Notes under the pieces: generated by a model
What the model was told of the DNA's origin: nothing
What the model saw: only the letters and a program-made list of their open reading frames with translations
Databases searched by the model: none
Assembly (NCBI GenBank): GCA_964016875.1
Contig: OZ024724.1
Span: 29,721,786 to 29,785,785, forward strand
DNA: 64,000 nucleotides
Origin: Fallopia convolvulus
Lineage: Eukaryota; Streptophyta; Magnoliopsida; Caryophyllales; Polygonaceae
Direction of reading: 5' to 3'
Made by a program: the position numbers and the translations under genes
Shown here: one piece after another, positions 46,200 to 58,860 of the stretch
How positions within the stretch are numbered: position 1 is the first letter of the stretch
How the letters are laid out: each line of letters opens with the position of its first letter

Positions 46200-47270
46200 C
46201 ATCAATCTTCTCATATTTATGATCAAATTTTTTATCTTTCTTTCTTTTTTTCTAATGAAAAAGAACAAAAAAATATGATGAGTTTGTTAGGTTATTGATT
46301 TTTAACTATAAATTATTATAAAGTTTCTTTTTTTACCTAAGTAGTTTTGGCTAATTAAAGTTAGGATAACATTAAAGAAAAATTAATTACCTACATGATT
46401 ATTTTATCAACAATTATAAAATTATACCTGATTATTTTACAAACAATTAAAATTTGAAAGATATTATGTTGTATTTTTTATATGCCTATGGATAATATAT
46501 TAATATATTAGTTCTCTGTTTTCTAATATATTGATAAAAAATTACCTTAATCATTACATCAATTAAGATTGTGATTAAATAGTATTAAACCAGATAAAAC
46601 TAGCTTTTCTAGAGAAACTAGAGAAATAATTAGGAGCATTTGATCTGATTTTGTAAATGATTGAGATTAAACAAGAAGTGCATGTGGATATTAATTTGGT
46701 AAAATCAGTGGATTAGATCACTTTCTCTCCCCCCGCATCTCACATAATCCATTTTCTAATTCATATGTTTTTCTGTCCTTATTATTTTCATTCAGTTTTA
46801 AAGAAAGGAAACTGCTTTGCTTCCATCGTCTTCTCAAATAATCTCACACATCTACTCAAGTTCTACTCGAAATCGATCATTTGCCCAATTGTTTTGTAGA
46901 AATTGGTGAGTTCGCCTGTTAATGTGAATCGGATTGCATATTATCTTCGAACATGTTCAAAAACGTTTCAGACCTTCGAATCTCTCTTATATTTTTTGTT
47001 CGAAATTGCATATTATCTTCTCATATTATCGTTTTGATTGCACAAAAATCAAACATTTTGATTTCATGCTCGAACCAAAAGATTGTAGGTTAAAACGTTT
47101 ATTGTTATGGACTAGTTCTTTGAATTTGGTGTAGGTCCAAAACATTCAAAAGCATACAAGCATATTGATAAGGTTGATGCTCCTATTGTTGATCCGGAAA
47201 ATGAGGAAGATGAAAATGATTGTGGTGCACATAAAGATAATAGATGAGTTAATATTCGGATTGTATATAG
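46200..47270. other. AT-rich spacer, no gene recognised
   Basis: No coding domain. A pyrimidine-rich stretch at 46800-46900 followed by a small open segment (VDAPIVDPENEEDENDCGAHKDNR, stop near 47245) looks like a broken leader exon and coding exon of unknown origin. Confidence 0.4.
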
Positions 47271-47274
47271 TGAC

Positions 47275-47540
47275 TTAATGTTCGATTACATTGTTAATAT
47301 GTTCTATACTTGTAATTATATATTCAAGTTCTTTTGTACACATGTTCAAAAGTGTGAAGTTAATATTCAAATGTATTGAATACATGTTAAGTATTGTGAA
47401 TTTAATATTCAGATATTTTGTATATATATTCGAGGTTGTGTACTTAATATTCGGATATATTATACACATTTTCGAGTTCTGCTATACACATATTCAAAAC
47501 CGTAAAGTTAATATTCAAATATATGGTATGGGTCCGATTT
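47275..47540. repeat. TTAATATTC / ACATGTTC minisatellite
   Basis: Units of about 55-60 bp with TTAATATTCA, ATATATTGTA and ACATGTTCAAA. Relatives occur at 49855-49942 and 50829-51040; the last two flank a solo LTR and were once contiguous. Confidence 0.7.
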
Positions 47541-47694
47541 AGGTGCGAATGGGCGCCCAAGTGTGAAATAAGAAAGAACAAGAGCCTTTGGATGAAGAAA
47601 AATCAAAGGAGCTGATGATTTCACTTTAAAAGGGGAAAAAACGGCATGAGCAAATTTTTAGCAAATTATTCACGTATTTTTGAAAAAAAAAAAG

Positions 47695-48080
47695 AAAATA
47701 GGATGCGCGCCCATATTGTTCATCAACACTGTGGATATGTTCATCAACATTGTGATTTTGTTCATAAAAAATGTGGGTTTGTGCATAAATAACTATTATT
47801 TGTGCATCAAAAATCTGTTGCTTGTACATTAAAAATGGACAAATGTGTATCGAAATTGTATGCAATATGTTCATCAAAACTGTGATTTTGTTCAAAAAAA
47901 CGGAAATAGGATGCACGTCCTGATTGTTCCTCAATATTGTGATTTCGTCATCAACACTGTGATTTTGTTCTCAAAATTGTGATTTTCTGAATAAATAAAT
48001 TATTGTTTATGCATAAAAAATCTACTGTTTGTATATAAAAAATGGACGAATGTGTATCCAAATTGTATGCATTAATATAT
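47695..48080. repeat. Direct repeat of a TGTGATTTTGTTCAT-rich segment
   Basis: A segment with GCGCCCATATTGTTC, ATCAACACTGTG, GTGCATAAATAA and AAAAATCTGTTG runs from about 47695 and repeats from about 47915 (GCACGTCCTGATTGTTCC onward) to 48080. Each copy ends near an AAAATGGAC..ATGTGTATC word. Confidence 0.6.
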
Positions 48081-48127
48081 GTGTGTGCTTCATAATTTGT
48101 TGTATGTGAGACAAAACTAATTGTTTT

Positions 48128-48530
48128 GATGTCGGCCTCGGTATTGTCTTGTTTTACTCCTATGGATTTGTCATTATTGCTACTGTGAAACGTGTGGCTA
48201 CTTCTTGGGCTCCGAACATAGCTAAATAAGGCTCAAACACTCATATCCGGTTTGCAGCTGGCTCGTTCTCTTATCATACATCATATTATGGCAAAGTCAG
48301 ATTCTTTATCTATTATCCTTTGCATTCAAGCTTCTACATCAAACTTATCTTATTTATGTACTATATTGAGCACTTCATTCGTTTCTTTTGCTGTGCTCAT
48401 ATAGGTAGACATGGAAATTGTGTAGCTCATTTTATCACACGTTTGTATCTTAATCCTGACATGAACATGTCCTTGTAAATGATATTCCGCAATGTATAAT
48501 TGACTTAGCTGAATTGGATACTTAATATAT
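48128..48530 (+). pseudogene. LINE-derived RNase H-like (RVT_3) fragment
   Basis: With a few stops and frame changes the plus strand reads GLGIVLxYSYGFVIIATVKRVATSWAPNIAE..., RFAAG, then HIGRHGNCVAHFITRLYLNPDMNM and IFRNVQCIIDLAELDT. This order (GxV.RDxxG core, then R.GN.VAH, then D.P..I..L..LD) is that of the RNase H domain at the end of plant L1 ORF2 and stand-alone RVT_3 pseudogenes. No reverse transcriptase lies upstream. Confidence 0.65.
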
Positions 48531-48699
48531 TAACACTTTCCTCTCAAAAAAAGATTAGTATAACAGCTACATAAACTAGATAAATAAATGCGTGCATTGA
48601 AACTACTTATATGAGTATGTGAGTGAAAACTAGTTATATGAGTTAAGGAAAAAAAAACATAGCCTTAAAGCAGAAAATAAAATGCAAAAATGCACAAAT

Positions 48700-49140
48700 A
48701 GATAGTCCTAAATGTACAAATATGGTATTGACACATAAACATAAGTTTATTTCAATTCACAAATAAGTGTATAATAATGAACAAATAAGGTTATATCAAT
48801 GAACAAATAGCGGTATATTCATGAACAACTAGGGCATATCAATGAACAAAAAATGGACAAAAAGGTTATATCAATGAACAAATAGGGGTATATCCATAAA
48901 CAAATAGGGTATATCAATGAACAAACAATGGACAAACATATAGCAATGAACAAAAAAAGGTTATATCAATGAACACATAAGGGTATATCCATGAACAAAT
49001 AGGGTATATCAATGAACAAATAATGTTATATTAATGAACAAATAGAGTATATCAATGAAAAAATATGGGTATATCAATAAACAAAGAAGTTATATCAACG
49101 AACAAATAGAAGTATATCAATGAACAAATATGGGCATTGA
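48700..49140. repeat. ATGAACAAATA minisatellite
   Basis: More than fifteen copies of a unit close to TATATCAATGAACAAATAGG, spaced about 20-35 bp, with variants such as TATATCCATGAACAA. Stop codons interrupt all frames. Confidence 0.85.
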
Positions 49141-49144
49141 CCTC

Positions 49145-49345
49145 TTGATCCAGGCTCGAGTTTGTCTAAACTTGATGTCTATGCATGTTAATCCATGGAG
49201 GTTGCGAAGCTTGATCCGTCATGGCTCCTAAATGATCTCGAAGAGCACGAGTTGCATCTTGTATCTTCTTGGTTCGAGTTCTTGTCATTGGTCTGTCAAA
49301 TGACACCTTTATCTTTTCCATGACGTCGTTAGGAGTCATAGACGG
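49145..49345 (-). pseudogene. Possible retroelement polyprotein C-terminal fragment
   Basis: The minus strand reads MTPNDVMEKIKVSFDRPMTRTRTKKIQDATRALRDHLGAMTDQ. The PMTRxRxKK word is common near the C-terminal end of plant Gypsy polyproteins (GPITRARAKK). The evidence is a single motif, so the call is weak. Confidence 0.3.
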
Positions 49346-49942
49346 ATGTTTGGCACTATTGAACTTCTAAAAAGAAGACCTTTGGGGTTCAACTTTTGCT
49401 TATATGTTGTAGACAACTTGGAAGTATCGTAATGACCTTGTCCTTAACAATCAGAACACCATTTCTAGTTTGAAAATAATTATATGTGCATAAGAAATAG
49501 ATAATATTGTATTCATACACATAGATAAGGTTAAAAAATAAAATAAAAATAAAAAAAGTTCGAAATCAATGAACAATGTTATCAAAAACTCGATGCACAA
49601 TTAGTTAGTATTGATGAACAAATGGTGAATATGGATGAACAAATCGCTAGTTTTAATGAACAAACTGGGCGCGTCTCATAAAAACATATTTTGCGAAAAA
49701 ATACCTGAATAATACGGGAAAAATTCTCCCATGTCGTATTTTATCTTTTTAATGAAAGTTTAATAAGGGACTTTGATTTTTTGGAAGGGACAAGCGAGAT
49801 TTATTCTTAATTCTCACCTGGGCGATCATTCTCACACGCCTCTTTGTCATATGGTATACATGTTTAATATTGTGACCCTAATATTTAGATATTTTGTATA
49901 CATGTTCACGATATTGTACTTAATATTCAAATATATTGTATA

Positions 49943-50828
49943 TGATGAAACCCGAAATAAACCAACGCTAAAAGACAAGAACGAGATTACTTTTATCCGA
50001 TGAGGCAAACACTTGCTTTTATTTATATCTTTCGAACGAGGTTACAAATAGCGAGATTATGTCCTAGATCTCTTCTTTGAGGATTCGAGTTCTCTGTCTA
50101 ACAAGGTTCGAGACCTCCTAGCTACTGTGAGATTCTACCACTGACAAACTATTAATGAGCTCTGCTACTGTTGCAAACCTAGGACCGATATCCTTTGGCG
50201 AGGTTGAATACTTGGTCGTTCATGCGGGGATTGTAGGCTGCGAAGTGATGTAGCGAGATCTTTGATTGAGGCGAGGTCTCTTTGGTCGACTTGAAGTCTT
50301 TTTGTGGACCTTCACTTGGCTATAGCGTGGTCTTTTATGATGATTCAACACGTCGATCTTCAACAAACAAGATAGTTCTTGAGTTCAAGATGTTTTTCGA
50401 CCCCTTGCTACCTTTGAGGTTCTCCTCTATTTAAAGAGGATTGAGGAACATTGTTTTTGCCGTTTAGTCGATGTGGGACGCTCGAGGTCAAGCCTTTTTG
50501 ATTGGTTGAGAGTGAGGCATTCGGTCATTGGTCGAGAGTATGGTGGCCGCTGAGTGGCTAAATAGGGCGGGGATGTCAGCTTTTGAACAACGAGGTTTGG
50601 GCCTCGTTAATCATTGGGGGGGGAGTTTGCTTAACCGCCTCATTTAGTAATCTTAACGAGGTCTGGACCTTGTGATCATGGTTTTGAGGCATCACTTGGG
50701 CCGGGATTGCCTTTTTTGAATGGGTATGGCAAAGGCCTTCGAGTTTATGCCTTGGTAACCCCGCCGAGTCCCGCTATTTCTCGTACTAGGGTCCCACCGT
50801 TCATACTCCGCTATTTTGCACACCATCA
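49943..50828 (-). mobile_element. Solo LTR of a Tat-family element related to element C
   Basis: 886 bp from TGATGAAACCCGAAATAA to GCACACCATCA, flanked by an exact 5-bp duplication GTATA (49938-49942, 50829-50833). Its start matches the element C LTR (CGAAATAA, GCAAACACTTGCT, TTATTTAT, ACGAGGTTACA). No internal region remains, so it arose by recombination between two LTRs of one insertion. A TTTAAAGAG-type TATA relic is at about 50430. Orientation is taken from the element C LTR. Confidence 0.9.
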
Positions 50829-51490
50829 GTATACATATCATATATACTATAAACTTAATATTCACATATATTGTAAACATGTTCAAGATTGTATTCTTAA
50901 TATTCGATTGCATAGTTTGTTTTGTTCAAGATTTACAATTATATATTCAGATATAATTACAGTTATATACAAATTGTATACATGGCTCCTACAACGGCAC
51001 ATTCGAGAATGTGTTCTTAATATTCGTTTCCACATATTATCTTTTTTTTTTTTGTTTTTTTGTAAATTATGACAATTATCTCCTAAATTCTAGCAACAAA
51101 ATAAGCTTATTTAATTCTTGAAATCACATTTGAATATAAAAATTACTCAGGTTACAAATTTACAAATCATGTGAGATTTTTAATTTCAATCAAATAATTC
51201 TCTTCCTATTTAAAATATAATGGATCCGCAAATTTCACCCTTAAATGACCCCCATTCGAAGCCTCATATTCATGCCCTCATTTCTCTACAAGTGTCATTT
51301 CTCTTGAACCTTCCCCATATAATTAGGTTCTTGTGATTTGTGAATCACTATACATGACGTGAACCTTCCCCACATAATATGCTTTATGAATAACTCTATA
51401 TCATAGTCGATCTTATGAATAACTATACATGACGTGATAAAAAACTATGCATTATATTTTAAATACTCTAAAACACATAGTAACATGCTA

Positions 51491-52149
51491 AATGACAACA
51501 ACAACATCACCATCATCATCTACCCAGGGGGATCCCGATGTGAGCGGGATCTGGGGGTTTGAGATATAAACATGCTTACCCCACTGGACGTCAGGAGGGT
51601 ATTTTTGGCGGGCCCAACGCTGAAAAGGGGAGGGGAGGGAGAGTGGAGAAGAGGGGGAGGAAAAGGGAGCAAAAACAAGACGAGACAGAAAAAGCACGCA
51701 AAACTAAGACAAACTAACAAACGAACAAACTAAACAAATGAAAAGGGGGAAAGAAGCACTCCCTAATAGGCGGGTCTTCCTTTCGGATTAAATCCCTTCT
51801 ATCGCTCGACCATTGTAATCTTCTCGCGCCGCTGGTTCTTGCACATGGCCACATCTGCTGAAACTGCCAAAGGGGTGAGGTCCTGCTTTATGACTTCCTT
51901 CCAGCTCTTTTTCGGGCGGTCCCTTTCCTTGTGAAACTCACTCAAGGTTTGTCTTTCAATCCTTCGGACTGGAGCGTCTGGCGGTCTCCTTTGTATGTGC
52001 CCAAACCATCTAAGCCTCGATTCTCGGAGTTTTTCCCCTGGACTGGTGATCCCCACCTTACTCCTATTTACCTCGTTCCTAATCTTGTCTAGCCTCATGT
52101 GCCCACACAACCATCTCAGCATTCTCATTTCTGCTACCATCAACTTCTG
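51491..52149 (-). pseudogene. 5'-truncated RTE-type LINE: reverse transcriptase C-terminal end and tail
   Basis: The minus-strand frame 52143-51799 reads RMLRWLCGHMRLDKIRNEVNRSKVGI ... LRWFGHIQRRPPDAPVRRIE ... RPKKSWKEVIKQDL, the C-terminal end of plant RTE LINE ORF2. About 300 bp of 3' untranslated sequence follows, ending in a simple-repeat tail (GATGATGATG then TTGTTGTTG, seen on plus as CAACAACAACATCACCATCA near 51498). RTE elements end in such repeats instead of poly(A). The endonuclease and RT core are missing. Confidence 0.88.
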
Positions 52150-52705
52150 ATAAATGAATATATCAATATTATTTTGTTTTGAATAACATAATGGATATTA
52201 AGAAAGGTTTGTCATGTTATTCTTAACAAATAGTATTGATATTCATTTGGCATGTTACATGTGTTTCAATCGTTATGTAGTGCAAATCTGTTGGCATAAT
52301 ACATATACAAACACATTATCTTTGACCAATTAGTCACTTTAACATCTCACTTTTGGAAATGTTCAATTGAACTCTTAAATTATACACATCGAGACCTATT
52401 GAACACATGAGCACTGATGTGGCGTTATGCGTGTATTTCACTCTCTTTTGAGAGAGTGTGAAAGTTTATTATTTGCTGATTTGAATTTTATAAATTAAAA
52501 ATAACAAAATACACTTTTTTTAAATTTAAAATGGCAAACTATTTTTTGAAGAAAATCAAAATCAAAATACCAAAATAACCTCCTTCTCCAAAACACCAAA
52601 ATTAAAAATGACAACATAATGTACAAAATATTATTTCATTAAGAGGACAACCAAGTTGAAGAACACGTTAAGAAGACCAACAAAGCTAGATTAAATTGTA
52701 CATGG

Positions 52706-53101
52706 TGTTGGGCCAAGAATCTGCCAGCCCATCTCCCGTTAAGCCCATCAGCTCGAAGCGAAGTCTCGAAGCCCATTTAGCTTTGAAATCCCGGGAGAAC
52801 GAAGATTGCCGGTTGCACCGAGGGATAACCGTTGCGGAGTGGACGCCTGAACGTGGGCGGCATTGGAGGCAATCGTGGCCACGAGGCAATGAGGTTAACC
52901 TAGCTGTAGTATAAGGGAAATGAGAGCACATGTAACAGGACATGAAAAATATCCAATTGTAACCACAATTAGTGGTAATACATTAGAAATCCGAGTGCCC
53001 AATTTATTACTTTGATCAATTTCGTATTTATCGATTAGTTTAGCCCACGAATCATCGATTATTCGTTTGTGATTGTCGCTGGTCAAAATCTGACCAAAAT
53101 A
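52706..53101 (+). repeat. 5' LTR of element B
   Basis: 396 bp, TGTTGGGCC ... GACCAAAATA, matching 61992-62389 over its full length with scattered substitutions. Confidence 0.92.
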
Positions 53102-53104
53102 ATT

Positions 53105-53122
53105 TGGCGCCCACCGTGGGGC
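53105..53122 (+). promoter_or_regulatory. Primer binding site of element B
   Basis: TGGCGCCCACCGTGGGGC begins three bases after the 5' LTR. The TGGCGCC start is shared with element C; the tRNA is not assigned. Confidence 0.75.
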
Positions 53123-53175
53123 CCTAGCCGGTTTCATTCGCTTTTTGATCAGAGTTAGAAACGTTTTGCTCGAGA

Positions 53176-55540
53176 ATGACGAACCCGCCTGCGCCGCCAC
53201 TCCCTGCCGACGTAGGGGTCGAAGGAAGCCAAGGTGTTAACATGGAAGAAGGCGCCCAAGGAAATGGGGGCGAAGAAGTCTCGGACCTCCGCAACGTCCT
53301 AGATGAATTCGCAACCAAAATAGCGGCCCTCCAGCAAGACATGTCTAGCCAGAAGGACCGCAGCCAGACCCATATGGATCATATCACGCAGCTCACTGCA
53401 GAAAACACCAGCCTCCGCGAGCGGTTGCAAGCGGCTTCGGCGTCACAAAGTGGATCCCGCCCTGCCGGGACCGCTAGAGAGGTCACTACTCGTCTCAACT
53501 TGGGAGAGGCACTCAATTCCTTTTCCCAAGCCAGGGGCCAACCCTCGAAGGTAAACATGGTCACCCCAGTGGCCACTCTTCTAGGAGTAACCATCACCCC
53601 AACGCCCGGAGACAAGGCCGTGGGCATAGGAGTCTTCCACCCAGCATACGGTGAAAGAGCGGAAAGCCAGGTACCCCACACAGAACCTTTCTTGGAAAGC
53701 TCTAGCACACATCCGGCTCAAGGGACTGGAAGACAAACTTGCACAAATACCCGAGATGCCCCCTCCCGTCGAGAAGGAGGCCCTGGATGGTTATGACGAA
53801 TCTCCTTTCACGGCTCCAATCGCCAGTGTGGATATCCCAAAGAGGTTCATCGTCCCTACAGTCCCCACCTACGACGGGACAGGAGATGCGACGAGCACAT
53901 CGCCATCTTTAAACAAAAGATGATGACCAGTTCCATCCCGCGAGAGTCTAGAGAAGCGATCATGTGCAAAGGGTTCGGAACCGCCCTGTCCGGTGCGGCC
54001 ATAACTTGGTTCATCAAGCTCCCTAGGGGGAGCATAGGGTCCTTTACGGGCATGGTGGATGCCTTCAGGGTACAATTTGCCAGCAACAGGAAGCTAATGA
54101 AGCAATCCAACGATTTGTACCGAGTGGCCCAAAGGTCTGGGGAGACCTTGCGGGCTTTCTTCATTCGGTTCAATCGAGAGAAGGTGGCAATCCCACTCTG
54201 CGATGTGCCAACCTCTATAGAAGCCTTCCGAAGAGGCCTGCTCCCGGATAGCGAGTTCTATCGAGAACTAACAAAATACCCGTGTCATAGCTTCGAAGAT
54301 GTCCAGGTGAAAGCTCTAGCACACATCCGGCTGGAAGAAGACGAGGCTCCCACAAGAGCCACTTCAGTCTTTGATCGGGTCGAGAGGAAAGTTTCTTCTG
54401 ACCAGCGAAAGGAGCGTCGGGGGCAGCCGTACCTGAAGAAACGGTCGGAAGCATCAAGGGTGCACGCTGCCGGCATCAATCAGTCAAATGGGAAGAAAGA
54501 CGGTGGCTAGCGGCCAAAAGTCCATGAGTACAACCTCGGCCTGGGGAACGCCCAGATTGTAAAGGGCCTGGAGAAATTCGGGGACCGAATCAGGTGGCCC
54601 AAGAAGGCGGAGAACCCCAACCCCAAAAGGGATAAGACGAAGTGGTGTGATTTCCATGAAGACTACGGGCACAAGACGAACGAATGCTTCGCCCTCAGGA
54701 CAGTACTGGCTTACCTTCATTCAAGAGGCATGCTATCCGAAATCTCAGCAAACTCAGGTATGCCCACCCGTCAAAATCTGTTCGAACCGATGGACATTCC
54801 ATCCTCCCCCGAGTACGCCAAAGCTGTCAACGTTATAAGCGGCGACTCGGATATGTGTGGTGTCACCTATTCGGCGGCAAAACGCCACACACGAGGACAC
54901 CTGGGCGGACAGTTGATGGCAAGCATCTACAATCCCGAAGGGCATCCTGGGAGCACCATTACCTTCAGCGATTCGGACTCGACCGGCTTGGTAGTCCCCT
55001 ACCACGATGGACTGGTCATATCGTTTTCAGTAGGAAATGTACTAATGATAAGGATCCTCATCGACACCGGAAGTTCCACTAATATGATAACGCTTGACGC
55101 CCTCAAGGAGATGGGGCTGAAGGAGGAAAACATCCTCAGGAAGTCGGTGGCGGTGGTAGGTTTTAGAGGAGAAATTGCTCATACCCATGGGGAGATAACC
55201 CTTCCCACCTATGCTAAGGGGATCAACCTGCAAGTCAGATTCTCCGTGCTCGACTGTCCCTCCTGCTACAACATCATTATGGGCCGATCTTGGATCCATG
55301 ATATGAAGGCAGTACCTTCGTCCTACCACCAAACCATAAAGTTCCCTACTCCGTGGAGGATCAGGGACATCAAAGGTGACCAACGGTTGTCCCGAGAGTG
55401 CTACAAGTCTGTCTCAAGGCGACCGTCGCACACACAGCATAGCAGTTACAAGGGTCCAAGAGGCCCACGCCAGTACGGGACCCCGAGGCCCAGAGGATCG
55501 AGGAAGTTTCCCTCGACAACCCGAAATCTTAGCAGACAGT
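53176..55540 (+). pseudogene. Element B gag-protease, frameshifted
   Basis: Starts MTNPPAPPLPADVGVEG. A coiled-coil-like segment (residues about 40-90) is followed, after frameshifts near 53650-53700 and 53888, by the gag core (YDGTGD ... FGTALSGAAITWFIKLPRGSIGSF, FRRGLLPDSEFYRELTKYP). After a TAG at 54508-54510 comes a knuckle-like CDFHEDYGHKTNEC. The protease motif ILIDTGSSTNMITLDAL lies near 55050-55100, followed by YNIIMGRSWIHDMKAVPS. Gag packages the RNA; protease cleaves the polyprotein. A 24-bp exact duplication inside gag (53695-53718 and 54309-54332) lies close to the first frameshift. Confidence 0.88.
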
Positions 55541-55559
55541 AAGAGTTGGAAAGGATCTT

Positions 55560-58500
55560 GCTCCCGAGAGGTAGGTCGAGTTGGTCAGTTTCCTCAGGAA
55601 ACACAACACCAGCTTTGCATGGACACATGAGGATATGGTGGGGATTGACCCCGCAGTTATCACACACCAGTTGAATGTAGATCCTCGCCATCCACCAGTA
55701 AAGAAAAAGAGGAGGAAGTTTGCTCCCGAAAGGAATCTCATCATTGATGAAGAAGTACAAAATTTACGCCGGACGGGAAAAATCAAAGAAGTGAAATACC
55801 CAGAGTGGTTGGTAAATGTTGTGGTCGTGAGCAAGAAAAACGGAAAGTGGAGGGTATGCATTGACTTCACAGACCTCAATAAAGCTTGCCCGAAGGATTC
55901 TTTCCCTCTCCCACACATAGATGCTATGGTGGATGCCACTGCCGGTCACGAGATGCTCACAGTTATGGATGCCTTCAGCAGCTACAACCAGATCCAAATG
56001 CACCCAGAGGACCAGGAAAAGATGTCGTTCATCACCAGTCAGGGGACGTACTGCTACCGAGTCATGCTGTTCGGGCTCAAAAACGCCAGGGCAACCTACC
56101 AAAGGCTGGTCAAACGTATGTTTTAGCACCAGATAGGCAGAACCAAGGAGGTGTATATTGACGACATGCTCGTCAAATCAAAGCAAGCCACCCAACATAT
56201 CCAACATCTAGAGGAAGCTTTCTGGATCTTGGACAGTTACCATATGAAGCTCAACCCAGCAAAGTGCGCATTCGGGGTAACTTCCGGTAGCTTTCTAGGA
56301 TTTGTGGTCACCCAACACGGGATTGAAGCTAGTCCTGACTAGATTCGAGCCATGGCCAATTTGCGACCACCCATATGTGAAAAATATGTGCAGAAACTAA
56401 CAGGAAGGGTTGTGGCGCTGAATCACTTCATCTCCAAGTTTTCCGACAAATGTCGCCTGTTTTATGATGTGTTACGCAAGAACAAGAAATTCGAGTGGGC
56501 ACAAGCTCACGAGATAGCTTTTCAGTAGTTAAAGCAGTATCTGTCCAACCCCGTATTGTTATCCAAGCACGAGGAAGGCGAGAATCTCTTCTTCAACCTG
56601 GCAGTGACCAAAGCCGCCATCAGTGGCGTATTGGTGCGTGAAGATGGGGGAAGTCATATGCCAGTATACTACGTCATCCGCACCTTGCTTGCGGCCGAGA
56701 CACGGTACTCACCATTAGTGAAGTTGGTTCTCGCACTGGTCATGGCATCGACAAAATTGAGGCCGTACTTTGAATCTCATACAATCAACGTCTGCACCAA
56801 CTACCCGTTGAAAGCCATATTGAGGAAGCCAGAGATCACCGGACGAATGGCCAAGTAGGCTATCCACCTAAGTGGGTTCGACATCACCTATGAGCCAAAA
56901 AAGCCATCCGGGCTCAAGCGCTAGCAGATTTTGTGGCCGATTTCAGCCCAACACTGGAGGACAAAGCCAAACAGCAAGAGGCCTTAGTGACAGAAGTTGA
57001 TAACTCTTGAGTCTGGACTCTGCACACTAACGGAGCTTCCAACAACCGAGGAGTCGGGATAGGTGTAGTGCTGAAATCGCCTGGGGGGGACAGGATAGCA
57101 CAAGTAGTGCGTGTGCTTTTGAGGCTACCAACAATGATTCAGAGTACGAGGCATTAATACTGGGGCTAACGGTCGCCCTAGATCTAGCCATCAAAGAAAT
57201 AGAAGTAAAGTGTGACTCGTTGTTGATCGTGAACCAGATCCTAGGGACTTTTGTTGCCAGGGACGCTAGAATGGCAGCATACTCAGAAAAAGTCAAAGAA
57301 ATCATGCGTGAGTTTGAGACCTTCACCATCCAGCAGGTCCCCAGAGAGGAGAATGCACAAGCTGATGCCCTAGCCAACCTAGCATCTGCTCTAAACCCCG
57401 GGGAGTTCACTTCAGTTCCCTTGGTGCATATACTGTCCCCAACAATGACACGAGAAGCTGATCCCTCGGAGCAAGGAACCCAGAGTGGACCGTCGCTAGC
57501 CAAAGGAAAAGAAATACATTCCCTCCGGGAGATACTTGACAGTGAGAATCCTGAAATGCTGAAGATGCCTGAAGGCGAGAATCCTGAAACTAACGCGCCA
57601 AGTGTTCCCCCAAAAGAAGAGTGTTGGACACAACCGTACCTGCGATATCTCGATCGCAGATAGCTACCATCAGAGAAATACGAGGCCAGAGCACTCCGGA
57701 TGAAAGCCACTCGCTACAGCGTGAAAGACGGGATCATGTTCAAGCAATCCGCGGTGGGAACCTCACTTCGCTGCGTAACAAAAACGGAAGTACCAAGGAT
57801 ACTCTGAGAGCTTCACGAAGGCGAATGCAGGAATCATTCTGGAGGACGCAGCCTCTCAAACAAGGCCCTCAATCTGGAATACTACTGGCCAACCATGTGT
57901 CAAGACGCAGCGAAATATTCTCAGAAGTGCGAAGCCTGCCAGAAACACGCTCCAACCTATCACCAGCCACCAGAGCCACTACACCCGACGTTGACCCCAT
58001 GGTCGTTCATGAGGTGGGGGATGGATATTGTGGGGAAACTACCACCATCTTTTGGACAACGAGTATTCTTCCTAGCAGTCATTGACTATTTCTCCAAGTG
58101 GATCGAAGCGGAGGCGTATAAGGATATCAAGGAGTCCCAAGTGGTGGCATTTATCAAGAAGCATATCATTTGCCGCTTTGGGATACCTTCGGAGATCGTC
58201 TGTGATAACGGTTCACAGTTCATCGGCAAGAAAACCAAAGACTACTGCCGGCAATGGAACATAGACTTGGTGACTTTCACTCCCCGCTATCCACAAGCCA
58301 ATGGGCAGGCAGAATCCAACAATAAAGTCATCATCAATAATCTCAAGAAACGGCTGGTCAAGGCTAAGGGATGTTGGGCCGACGAATTGCCCTACGTCCT
58401 ATGAGCAGACAAAACCACCCCAAAAGCCGCCACCGGACAATCGCCGTTCTCCTTGGTGTACGGGTGCGAGGCGGTGATCCCAGCCGAAATCATCATGCCA

Positions 58501-58860
58501 ACCGCATGATATGGGTTGCAGACACCAGACCAGAATTCCGCTTAGTTAGCAGCCGATCTCGAAACCATAGAAGAACTTAGAGAGAGCACGCGGTTGCACT
58601 TGGCCAGGCATCAACAACAGGTGGTCCGCAGTTACAACAAGAACGTGCGAGTCAGGGCCTTTGTTGTCGACGAATGGATCCTTTGGAAGGTATTCTAGAA
58701 TACCGCCGAAATAAATGTAGGGAAGCTTGCTCCCGCTTGGAAAGGACCCTACAAGATAGTCGGCATCACAGGACAAGGAGCTTACCGATTAGAATCTAGA
58801 GATGGAAAATCTGTACCGCGTAGCTGGAACGCTACACACCTACAGAGATACCATTTCTAA
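55560..58860 (+). pseudogene. Element B pol: reverse transcriptase, RNase H, integrase, with many stops
   Basis: RT at 55581-56345: WRVCIDFTDLNKACPKDSFPLPHIDAMV, FGLKNARATYQRLV, then a TAG at 56124-56126 and the active site YIDDMLV. Further TAGs occur at 56341, 56527 and 56856. RNase H: QALADFVADF, TNGASNNRGVGIGVVL, DSEYEALILGL, CDSLLIVNQI (about 56920-57240). Integrase: CEACQKHAP zinc pair, core D-D-E in WGMDIVGKLP, VCDNGSQFIG and NGQAESNNK, and the C-terminal end APAWKGPYKIVGITGQGAYRLESRDG to a stop at 58858-58860. A frameshift lies in the integrase N-terminal region (57660-57900), and stops follow at 58402, 58507, 58532 and 58696. Clearly inactive. Confidence 0.9.
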
